Assembly (NCBI GenBank): GCA_031263685.1
Contig: JAISFI010000208.1
Coordinates: 1-38,371, forward strand
Direction: 5' to 3'
Source of the DNA: Dysgonamonadaceae bacterium
GTDB lineage: Bacteria; Bacteroidota; Bacteroidia; Bacteroidales; Azobacteroidaceae
Length of the DNA: 38,371 nt
Part shown: positions 8,352 through 16,777 of the stretch, in pieces
How the letters are laid out: every line of letters begins with the position of its first letter
Position numbering within the stretch: the first letter of the stretch is position 1
Program-made: the position numbers and the translations under genes
The notes under the pieces: generated by a model
Database searches by the model: none
What the model was told of the DNA's origin: nothing
Seen by the model: the letters and a program-made list of their open reading frames with translations, nothing else

Positions 8352-11300
8352 TCATTTCACAACCAACTTTTGCGTCGTCGTCACGCCGTTGCGGGATGTT
8401 ATTTGCAGTAAATAACTTCCTTTGGCGTACCGGCTTACATCTACGCTGTGCTGCGTCGCACCCGGACGGGCGTCATAAACAGTTTGCCCAAGCAGATTCA
8501 CAATACGCACCTCTTGCAGGAGTGTTTCCGACTGGACATGCAGCGTTCCGGAAACCGGATTCGGCCAGGCGGAAACCGCAGCGCCGACCGTCAACTCGTC
8601 GATGCCGGTCGACTGGCCGTAATTGCGGATGTATTTCTCCATGATGGCCATCGTCGATTTCTCGGTAGCATAGTTGTCTTTCGGCTGAACGGTGAGGTGG
8701 TAGTTGTCGTAAAATGCGCCGCCGCACCAGTAGGTGGCCGTCATCTGATGTTGCTTCAGGTAGGAGAAGACGCTGTCGATGAGCACCATGTAACGCGGAT
8801 CGCCGCCCTCTGCGCCGTTGTAGGGCACGCCGAACTCGCCGATCATGCCGGTTTTGCCGTTGGCGGCGCACCAGTTGATGAACGGGTCGAGGCGGCCTTT
8901 GGTACGTGCGTCGAAGTTGTTGCCGACTTCGGAGTCGTAACTGCCTTGATACGTTCCCGAAGCATTCCCGTCGAAATAGCAGTGCGCCTGATAAATCAGT
9001 TTGTTTGCCGGGTCGGTCAGGTTTTTAAGCTCGTCGCTCACGCTTGCCCAGCCCGCTGCCGAAGCGTAGCTCCTTCCCTCGATTGAAATATACGCCTGCA
9101 TGTCCTTTTCGCGGATGGCGTTGATAGCCATTTGATAATTATTGAATAAAATATCCATGCTGAGGCTTTTCGGCTCGTTCATCAGGTCGTAGCCCCAGAT
9201 GTTGGAGCAGTCGGCAAAAGCGACCGCGAGCTTTGCCCACACGTCGGCGTAATGGGCGGCGGTGACAACAGGCTCGTCGTCACTGTACCAGCCGCCCCAC
9301 GCGTTTCCGAGCCAGTTGCGGTGGCCGGCCACGCCTATTTCGTAGAGCTTGCCGTCAACAGCCCGTTCGCAGTAGTCGTGCATGTCGAGCATCACCCACA
9401 TGCCGAGGCGTTCGGCTTCCTTGACAACCTTGTGCATCTCGGTGATGTCGTTCGTGGTGAGCGCGCCGTTAAATTCGCTCTGTACACGCGGCCAGCGGAA
9501 AGGCAGGCGAATCAGCTTGATGCCCTTGGCGTTGAAGTAGTACAGGTCTTCGTTTTTCGGATAGCGGTAATCGGTTCCATAACGGCCCGGATTGCTTCCT
9601 CCCGAACCCGAAGCAAGGTTGATGCCCAGCATCACGGTTTCGCGCGGCGGCAGACTTCCCGTACGGCTGTCCTGAATCGACTCGCCGGGCGTCGGCGTGT
9701 CGGAGCAGAGGGTGGCTACTGCCGTTCCGCTAACCGGCTCGCCTTTGTAGGCAAAAATATTGTCGATATACACGTTCATCGAAGAATAACCGACCAGGCG
9801 GGGGCGGAGCACATAAACGTTCGACAGGTCGAGCATGTCCTCGAAGTAGCAGAGCGGAATGGAGATGGACGTCCATTCGCCCGGCTTCATCTCGACGGAG
9901 GCAATCAGCTTGTCACTGTCGAGCTTGCCCTGGGGGTTGTGGTTGTCGTGCATGAAGAAGGTCATCGAGCAGGGCTTGTCGTTCACCAGTCCGCTGGCTA
10001 AGTAAGCGCTGATGTGCAGGTATTTCATATCGCTCAAATCCATAGTCGTGCTCGTTCTGTGTATTTTGAAAGGATAATCGTTCCAGCCGGTGAGCTTGAT
10101 GGTGCTGTTTCCCGAACCGGGAACGATTTCTACAAACTCGCGCTTCTGGTTGGCGTTTTGCCCGTAGTTCATTTTGGCAACGGCATAATCGTCTTCAAGC
10201 GTATAATTGCCAGAAATATCCCAGATGCCTAATTCATCCTGATAACCGGCTTCTTCAAGCTGTTCGCAGAAGATGGAAATCACATCGTCGACGTTGGCCG
10301 TAACGGTCGGAACGGTCGTTGGGGCGGGGAGTTCCGGTGGTATATCGGGATCCGGAGGCTGCACGCCCGGGCCGTCGCCCGTTTTGTAGGCGTAAATGTT
10401 ATCGACATACAGGAGGGTTCCCGGCGCGCCTTTCCCGCCGCGCCTCAGGCGGATGATGTTGATGTTGGATACGTCGAAAGCCGGATTCGTGGCCACGAAG
10501 CGCGTGAGCGCTATGTCGAAGCTGATCCAGCGTCCGTGCAGGTTCGCTTCGGTGATATTGAGCCAGATATTGGCGGATACGTGATTGCCTCCGCTCCAGT
10601 CGAAAATCAGGCCGAAGTCAAACTCGCCGATTCCCTTATCGCTGCCGGGCGAATAGATGTCGATATGCAGGCTGTCCATTCCCGTCAGGTTGCACGTGCC
10701 GAGCGAGATTTGCGCATGATTGTTGCTGTAAAGCGTATCGAGTTTCAGCAGCGATTCGGCAGGCGCACTTTCAAAGGGATAAATGATTTCCCTTGTGGGA
10801 GCCTTTACGGACAGCCAGTCGGCGTAATCCAGGATGAACTGCCCGCAGGGGTAAACATCGCTGAGGATGCCTCTCACGTTAGTTGGGTCGTGCCTTGGCA
10901 GAGGTGCGGGGATGTGTGGACGTTCGGATGTCAAATCTATGGCGTCACCGACTGTCATGGTTACGCGGTCGACGATGGTAACGGTGAGGCTGCCCGACTT
11001 CGTGTTGTCATAATCGGAAGTCGCGGTAACAGTCAGCGTGGCAGCCGTTTCATCGGCAGCCACCGTGAGCAGGCCTGTGCTGGAAAGCGTTGTTGCACTG
11101 CTTTCAGCGCCGCTGAGCGACCAGCTTACTTCCCTCGGCGGATTGTTTGCAACGGAAAATACAGCGCCGTACTGCGCCATCGCGCCGCGCTCTATCTGCG
11201 TCGCGCCGCTGACGCCGACGGATTTCACTACCGGCGAATGGTCGATGTGCTGCGAGGTATAAATGTACACGTTATCGACATACAGCTTTTGTCCGGGCGA

Positions 11301-12677
11301 ACCCTGCCCGCCGCGCCGCAGCCGCAGTATGAGGGCATATTCGCCCTGTACCAGGAATTTCGATATGGGAACTTCAAAGCTGATCCACTGTCCGTGCCGG
11401 TTTTCCTGGGTAATCCGGTACCAGACGTCGGCCTGTATCAACGCAGCGTTGTTCCAGTGGTTGTCTCCCACATAAAGAGCAAACTCAAATTCGCCGATTC
11501 CGTCGTTACCGCCGGGCGAATAGACGTCGATGTGGATGCTGTCCCGGTCGGTCATGGCCACTGCGCCCAGACTAATTTGCGCTACATTGTTGTTGACGAG
11601 CGAGTCGAGAAACAGGACATGATCTTCGGGGGCGTCGTCAAAGGGGGTGATGACTTCCTTGCGCGGCAGGGTGGTACCTGTCGGCAGCCAGTCGCTGTAG
11701 TCGGTGACAAACTGCCCGTTGTTGTTGTAATGATCGCTGAAAATGTTTTTTACATCTTCCTGAGCATGCACGGGCGTTGGCGCAGGCGTTGCCGGCGGGG
11801 TGATGAGGATGATTTTGCGGACGGCCGATTTCGTGTTGTCGTAAACGGACGTAGCCGTAAGTGTCAGGACAGCGGCCGTTTCGTCGGCAGCCACCGTGAG
11901 CAGACCGGCGGATGAAAGCGTGGTGGCGGGTTTGACTGCTCCGGCAAGCGACCATGTTACCGCCTGCGAGGGATAGTGTGCGCCGGTAACGGTTGCGCCG
12001 TACTGCGCCGTCGCGCCACGTTTTACCGCTCCTGTGCCGCCGATTGTTATCGCGTCGATCGTCGGCGTATGGTTGATGTATTCCGACTGATAGGCGTAAA
12101 TATTATCTACAAAGAGCAGGTTGCCCGGCGAACCCGCTCCGCCGCGCCGGATGGCAATTTGCGTAATCTGGTCGATCTGCATGTTGGCGGTGGCAGCAAA
12201 GCGCGTGATGGGCAGTTCGATTGCTATCCACTGTCCATGCTGTCCCAGATTGGTAATATTGAGCCAGATGCCGGCCTGCGCCCTTGTTCCGTTTGCCGAC
12301 AGGAGGGCGAAGTCAAATTCGCCGATTCCCGCGTTATCGGCGGGCGAGAAAATGTCGATATGCAGCGTGTCCATGGTGCGCCAGTCCTGCGCATCGAACG
12401 AAAACCACGCTTCCTTGTTTCCCGTACCGTTGGTGAGGTTTGAAATCTTTATCACTTTGTCGGTTGGGGCAGTCGCAAAGGGCTTTTCGACAGAGATTTG
12501 CGTAACAGAACCCGTGGCGTTGTACTGGATGTTTCCCACAGGGGTGTAAGGGTCGCTGAACAGTGCGGCAACCCGGTTCGCTGCGTGCGGCGGCGTAGGC
12601 GCGGGTGCGGATGGCTGGGCAAGTGCGCTTTGCATTGCCGCAAGCATTAAGAATAGAAAGAAAATCTGCTTTTTCAT
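8352..12677 (-). CDS. Large secreted multi-modular GH5 family glycoside hydrolase with T9SS C-terminal sorting domain
   Basis: Signal peptide. Four ~180 aa beta-sandwich-like modules, each ending in a '(V/I)DN(I/V)(Y/F)(A/I)Y' motif (about 12630-12090, 11785-11254, 10915-10382, 10330-9745). Big_2-type Ig-like linkers ('LSSAGLLTVAADETAAVLTLTATSVYDNTKS'). GH5 catalytic domain (about 9640-8640) with 'LPFRWPRVQ', 'MLDMHDYC', 'DLMNEPKS' and 'GMIGEFGVPYN'. T9SS type A tail '...WPNPVSGTLHVQSETLLQEVRIVNLLGQTVYDA...YAKGSYLLQITSRNGVTTTQKLVVK'. Confidence 0.9.
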   Translation of the reverse strand: MKKQIFFLFLMLAAMQSALAQPSAPAPTPPHAANRVAALFSDPYTPVGNIQYNATGSVTQISVEKPFATAPTDKVIKISNLTNGTGNKEAWFSFDAQDWRTMDTLHIDIFSPADNAGIGEFDFALLSANGTRAQAGIWLNITNLGQHGQWIAIELPITRFAATANMQIDQITQIAIRRGGAGSPGNLLFVDNIYAYQSEYINHTPTIDAITIGGTGAVKRGATAQYGATVTGAHYPSQAVTWSLAGAVKPATTLSSAGLLTVAADETAAVLTLTATSVYDNTKSAVRKIILITPPATPAPTPVHAQEDVKNIFSDHYNNNGQFVTDYSDWLPTGTTLPRKEVITPFDDAPEDHVLFLDSLVNNNVAQISLGAVAMTDRDSIHIDVYSPGGNDGIGEFEFALYVGDNHWNNAALIQADVWYRITQENRHGQWISFEVPISKFLVQGEYALILRLRRGGQGSPGQKLYVDNVYIYTSQHIDHSPVVKSVGVSGATQIERGAMAQYGAVFSVANNPPREVSWSLSGAESSATTLSSTGLLTVAADETAATLTVTATSDYDNTKSGSLTVTIVDRVTMTVGDAIDLTSERPHIPAPLPRHDPTNVRGILSDVYPCGQFILDYADWLSVKAPTREIIYPFESAPAESLLKLDTLYSNNHAQISLGTCNLTGMDSLHIDIYSPGSDKGIGEFDFGLIFDWSGGNHVSANIWLNITEANLHGRWISFDIALTRFVATNPAFDVSNINIIRLRRGGKGAPGTLLYVDNIYAYKTGDGPGVQPPDPDIPPELPAPTTVPTVTANVDDVISIFCEQLEEAGYQDELGIWDISGNYTLEDDYAVAKMNYGQNANQKREFVEIVPGSGNSTIKLTGWNDYPFKIHRTSTTMDLSDMKYLHISAYLASGLVNDKPCSMTFFMHDNHNPQGKLDSDKLIASVEMKPGEWTSISIPLCYFEDMLDLSNVYVLRPRLVGYSSMNVYIDNIFAYKGEPVSGTAVATLCSDTPTPGESIQDSRTGSLPPRETVMLGINLASGSGGSNPGRYGTDYRYPKNEDLYYFNAKGIKLIRLPFRWPRVQSEFNGALTTNDITEMHKVVKEAERLGMWVMLDMHDYCERAVDGKLYEIGVAGHRNWLGNAWGGWYSDDEPVVTAAHYADVWAKLAVAFADCSNIWGYDLMNEPKSLSMDILFNNYQMAINAIREKDMQAYISIEGRSYASAAGWASVSDELKNLTDPANKLIYQAHCYFDGNASGTYQGSYDSEVGNNFDARTKGRLDPFINWCAANGKTGMIGEFGVPYNGAEGGDPRYMVLIDSVFSYLKQHQMTATYWCGGAFYDNYHLTVQPKDNYATEKSTMAIMEKYIRNYGQSTGIDELTVGAAVSAWPNPVSGTLHVQSETLLQEVRIVNLLGQTVYDARPGATQHSVDVSRYAKGSYLLQITSRNGVTTTQKLVVK

Positions 12678-12753
12678 ACGAAATAAATAATAAATGGTTA
12701 TAAATAATTACCTGAGTTCGATATTTGGTGCATGGACGTGCACGTTCTCCTCT

Positions 12754-15700
12754 TCATTTCACAAGCAGTTTTGCACGTTTAACCGTTTCGTTATTGCTGC
12801 GAAAGTCGAGGAGGTAGAGGCCGGGGTTGATGTTCAATGCCAGCCGGGAATGGCGGTCTGCCAGCGGATAGTCGGCGAGGCGGTTTCCCAGACTTGAATA
12901 GAGGGATAGCGACGCGTTTTCTGCCGGATAATCCGTATCAACGTGCAGGGTCTCGCCAGCGGCGATCGGATTGGGATAGAGGTGCATCGGACGGTTGTCC
13001 CTTACCGCTGCCATGCCCGTTTCGCTGCTTTCCCGGACGTCAAAGAGGTAGCTGCCCGACTGGAGTTCGAGGACAAACCGGTCGTCTTCTTCGGTAAACG
13101 AGGCGACGCCGTCGACGTTTTCGGCGGTGATGCCGTTTTGATAAACCCCCGTCCCGTCCCTGTATTTGGGAATGTAGAGCGTAGCCGTCGTATTGGCGGG
13201 AACGGTAAAGGAGTAGGTGAAATCGCCGTCCGGCGTTTCTTCCCACCGGCTTTTGATGGCGCCGCATGGGGAACCGAATACCGCATCTACTTTGGTAATG
13301 CGTTCATTAAACGGGAGGTTTCTGGTATCGGTCAGCGGACGAAGGATGAAATGCTTGAAGCCCGGATAGTTTTCATCGACCTCAATGCCGGCCATGTAGC
13401 GGTACATCCATTCCGAAACGGCGCCATAGGAGTAATGGTTGAAGGAATTCATCTTCGCATCGCCAAATCCGCCGGCGAGGGTGTAGGAGTTCCAGCGTTC
13501 CCAGATGGTAGTCGCACCCTGATCCACGCTGTACAGCCACGAGGGATCGTTGCGCTGCAGAAGGAGCGTGTAGGCCATGTCCGTAGCGCCGTTCTCGCTC
13601 AGTGTCTGGTTCAGGATGCCCGTGCCTACAAATCCGGTGCTCAGGCGGTTGCCGTTGGCTTTTATTTTATCGACGAGGCGGGCGATGATTTCCTGCTTTA
13701 TCGCAGGCGTGGCCGGGAGGTCGTTTTTCAAGGCCAGCAGGAATGCCGTCTGCGAAGTGACCGTTAACATTCCCGTGCCCGGATCGGTGTATCTTGTTTG
13801 AAATTCGGCCTTGATGTTGTCGTAGAGCGTTTGATACTTTGCCGCCTGCTGCGCGTAGGCATCTCCTTCGGAAACGCTCAGGGCTTTGGAGATTTTAGTC
13901 ATCAACTGCGCGACGTTGGCATAGTAGCAAACGCAGATGTAGCGGGTGTCGGTATTCTCGTAGGCCAGCCAGTCGCCGTATTGCGTATTGCCGCCGTTGT
14001 AGAGGTAATCGGCCGATTTCTGCGTCGCCAGCCAGTCCATGAAGCGCTCCATGGAGGCATAATGTTCGTTCAGGATTTCGCGGTCGCCATACATTAAATA
14101 GATGTTCCAGGGGACGATGATTCCGGCATCGGCCCAAGCTGTGGCGCCGTTGCCGTATTTATTGTTGTCGGGCACGACCGAGGGGTAGCTGCCGTTGGAG
14201 AGCTGACTGTCGCGCGCGTCTTTCGCCCACTTGTGGAAAAACGCGGCGACGTTGGCGTTGTAGGCGGCGGCGCGCGAAAAGATCTGCGTATCGCCCATCC
14301 ATCCCAGGCGCTCGTCGCGCTGCGGACAGTCGGTAGGAATGCTCAGGAAATTGCCCCGCTGTCCCCAGACGATATTGCTGTACAGTTTGTTGACCAGTTC
14401 GTTGCTGGTGGAGAGGGAGGCATATTCTTCGTTTACCGTGCCGACGACTTCGCCCTTTATCATTTCTATCTCAATATCGTCCGTAGCCGTCAGTTCGCAG
14501 TAGCGGAAGCCGAAAAAGGTCATCGACGGATGGTAGGTTTCGCCCTGCGCATCACCTTTCAGGATATAGTTCAGGGTAGCCTTCGCCGTGCGGAGGTTTT
14601 GCAGGTAGAGCGTTCCCTTCGCGCCGTCGTTCCGGCGCGAACCGGCGCCCGAATCGTTCAGCATTTCGGCAAAGCGTCCCTTCAGCTTTACACCCTGCGC
14701 GCCGCGTACACGGAATTTAATCCAGCCCACCATGTTTTGTCCGAAATCGTAAATGGCCGTCTCGCCTTTCCGGAGCGTGATGTTTTCATCGCCTTCAATT
14801 GTCCGAACCGTGTTGATTTCGCCATACGTGGCGCCGTTCGATTTGATTCCATTGTAAATGGTGATGCTTTCCGGCGACCGCTCCAGCGCGGGACGCACCT
14901 GCACCGGCGGCCCGATGAGGGCGAGGATGCTGCCCTTGAAATAGTCGTTGACCGTGGCCGCTGTCCATCCGGAGTCGTCGAAATCCGCACTTGTCCAGTT
15001 CGTTTCCTTCCGGGCGTCGTAGTTTTCGCCGTTATATATATCGGCCATGCGGAGGGCCGACCGGGTGGAGGTTTTCCAGTCTGCCGTCGTGGTGACGACC
15101 GTTTCGACGCTTCCATCCGTGTATTCTATCCGTATCTTGGCGATAAAGCCCGGCGACTGATTGCCGTATATGTTGCTGGAGATGGCGCCGGTGAACCATC
15201 CGGACGAGACTTGCGCGCCGACTGCGTTTTCGCCCTGTGTGAGCAAGTCCGTTACATCGGAGGTAGCATAGAAGACGGTTTTGCGGTAATCCGTCCATCC
15301 GGGCTTGAGTTCGTCGTACACCCGCGTTCCGTCGGGCTGGGGATTGCCCACTCGCTGGCCGTTGATAAAGAGGTCGTATATGCCCAGGGCGGACGAGTAG
15401 ATGCGGGCGGAACGGATGGCCTTCGCCGCCGTAAACGTTGTCCGAAACATCGGAATACCGTTGGAACTGTCGTCGAAGATGCAGGTTTCGCCGCTGGACG
15501 AGAAACTGTAGAGTTTGGAGTTTCCATCGACCGTTACCGTTTCGCCTTCACCAAAAAGATTGCTTCCGTTTTCAAAGTCTTCGGAGAGGAGGATTTCCGG
15601 CTCATTGTCCGTGTAATTGGTCAGGACGATGTTGTCCCAATAGGCTTTTTCGTTGACGCCGCCTGCATTATACGCCCTGAAGCCCAGTCCGGACGGTATC

Positions 15701-16476
15701 AGGCGGTTGTAGGTATCGGTATAGGTATCGATCAGAACATCATCGATATAGGTTTTGACGGTGTTTCCGGTGACGTCTATTTTGAGGTGGCGTTCATGGT
15801 CGATCAGGTCGGCCTTTGAATAGAACTGCCCGAACTTTGCATTGGATACCGAGAAGGATCCGTTGTAAAAGTGCCGCCGGAGCAGGGGTTCGCTCGCGTC
15901 GTCGTGCGTATTGATCGACCACATGTAGAAGAGCGACGTGCCGGCGGCGGAGAAGATGATCCCCGCGTTGTCGTTCAGGAGCGTAACATCGGCCTCGACC
16001 GTAAAGTGCGACCCGGCGACTGTCGGTTGCGGGGAGAGTTTCAGCCACTGGGCGCCGCTCCAGCCGGAGTTCAGCAGTCCGGTTTCAAAGAAAGCTTCTT
16101 CGCCGGACGGGATTTCCGTGTCGTTTTTATCCCAGGCCGAGACTTTCCAGTAGTAGCGCGTCGAGGGCGAAAGACCGGCGCCGGTGTATTTTACGCCCAC
16201 TGAAGCATCGGACGGGATTTTTCCCGAAGTCCAGACTTCGGTTGTTTTGTCGTTGGCCAGCAGCGTGATTTGATACGCCGTTTGGCGCTGTCCGGTTTCG
16301 GCATCGTCCATTTCCCAACTGAATTGCGGGTTTGCGGCATCTGTCCCGATGGGGTTTTTCATGTATTCCACACGAAGATTTCTGAGCGATGCGGCAGCCT
16401 GCAAAACAGGCGCTGCGGAAAGCATTATTCCACACAGGCACAGTGTTCGGAGCGATTTTGAATGTTGTAAAGTCAT
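12754..16476 (-). CDS. GH78 family alpha-L-rhamnosidase with LamG/DUF1080-like insert and T9SS C-terminal sorting domain
   Basis: 'LRNLRVEYMKNPIGTDAANPQFSWEM' N-domain, 'RSARIYSSALGIYDLFINGQRVG' and 'SSGWFTGAIS' Bac_rhamnosid motifs, catalytic '(I)PTDCPQRDERLGWMGDTQIFSRAAAYN', and C-terminal 'LYPNPIAAGETLHVDTDYPAENASLSLYSSLGNRLADY...GLYLLDFRSNNETVKRAKLLVK'. Confidence 0.92.
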   Translation of the reverse strand: MTLQHSKSLRTLCLCGIMLSAAPVLQAAASLRNLRVEYMKNPIGTDAANPQFSWEMDDAETGQRQTAYQITLLANDKTTEVWTSGKIPSDASVGVKYTGAGLSPSTRYYWKVSAWDKNDTEIPSGEEAFFETGLLNSGWSGAQWLKLSPQPTVAGSHFTVEADVTLLNDNAGIIFSAAGTSLFYMWSINTHDDASEPLLRRHFYNGSFSVSNAKFGQFYSKADLIDHERHLKIDVTGNTVKTYIDDVLIDTYTDTYNRLIPSGLGFRAYNAGGVNEKAYWDNIVLTNYTDNEPEILLSEDFENGSNLFGEGETVTVDGNSKLYSFSSSGETCIFDDSSNGIPMFRTTFTAAKAIRSARIYSSALGIYDLFINGQRVGNPQPDGTRVYDELKPGWTDYRKTVFYATSDVTDLLTQGENAVGAQVSSGWFTGAISSNIYGNQSPGFIAKIRIEYTDGSVETVVTTTADWKTSTRSALRMADIYNGENYDARKETNWTSADFDDSGWTAATVNDYFKGSILALIGPPVQVRPALERSPESITIYNGIKSNGATYGEINTVRTIEGDENITLRKGETAIYDFGQNMVGWIKFRVRGAQGVKLKGRFAEMLNDSGAGSRRNDGAKGTLYLQNLRTAKATLNYILKGDAQGETYHPSMTFFGFRYCELTATDDIEIEMIKGEVVGTVNEEYASLSTSNELVNKLYSNIVWGQRGNFLSIPTDCPQRDERLGWMGDTQIFSRAAAYNANVAAFFHKWAKDARDSQLSNGSYPSVVPDNNKYGNGATAWADAGIIVPWNIYLMYGDREILNEHYASMERFMDWLATQKSADYLYNGGNTQYGDWLAYENTDTRYICVCYYANVAQLMTKISKALSVSEGDAYAQQAAKYQTLYDNIKAEFQTRYTDPGTGMLTVTSQTAFLLALKNDLPATPAIKQEIIARLVDKIKANGNRLSTGFVGTGILNQTLSENGATDMAYTLLLQRNDPSWLYSVDQGATTIWERWNSYTLAGGFGDAKMNSFNHYSYGAVSEWMYRYMAGIEVDENYPGFKHFILRPLTDTRNLPFNERITKVDAVFGSPCGAIKSRWEETPDGDFTYSFTVPANTTATLYIPKYRDGTGVYQNGITAENVDGVASFTEEDDRFVLELQSGSYLFDVRESSETGMAAVRDNRPMHLYPNPIAAGETLHVDTDYPAENASLSLYSSLGNRLADYPLADRHSRLALNINPGLYLLDFRSNNETVKRAKLLVK

Positions 16477-16530
16477 AATAATTGATTTTGTTTCTGTTTC
16501 TGATAAAGTACAGTATAATGTTTGATTTTA

Positions 16531-16761
16531 CGCTCGGCGCAGTTTCGATTGAACGAGCCTCGACGTCTCGATGAGACGAGCCTCGACGTCTTGATGAGAC
16601 GAGCCTCGACGTCTTGATGAGACGAGCCTCGACGTCTCGATTGAGTGAGCCTCGTTACAACGAAAGCGTGAGCCTCGTTACAACGAAAGCGTGAGCCTCA
16701 TTACAACGAAAGCGTGAGCCTCGTTACAACGACAGCGTGAGCCTCGATGCTACGCCGAGCG
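16531..16761. repeat. 23-nt tandem repeat array (9 units, possibly a degenerate 10th) bounded by CGCTCGGCG / CGCCGAGCG
   Basis: Units start at 16555, 16578, 16601, 16624, 16647, 16670, 16693, 16716 and 16739, all beginning GAGCCTC. Units 1-4 are type A (GAGCCTC-GACGTCTCGATGAGAC and variants); units 5-8 are type B (GAGCCTC-GTTACAACGAAAGCGT and variants); unit 9 is GAGCCTC-GATGCTACGCCGAGCG. Confidence 0.9.
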
Positions 16762-16777
16762 CCGCCTTCCGGCGCCA

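Noticed and set aside
8448-11915. Long plus-strand ORFs inside the GH5, GH78 and HTCS genes (e.g. 10536-11915, 14233-15819, 17741-19435)
   Set aside because: They are antisense shadow ORFs in GC-rich coding sequence with low-complexity, non-homologous-looking translations.
16531-16761. CRISPR array
   Set aside because: Only a 7-nt constant part, the 16-nt 'variable' parts repeat in blocks rather than being unique spacers, and no cas genes are present.
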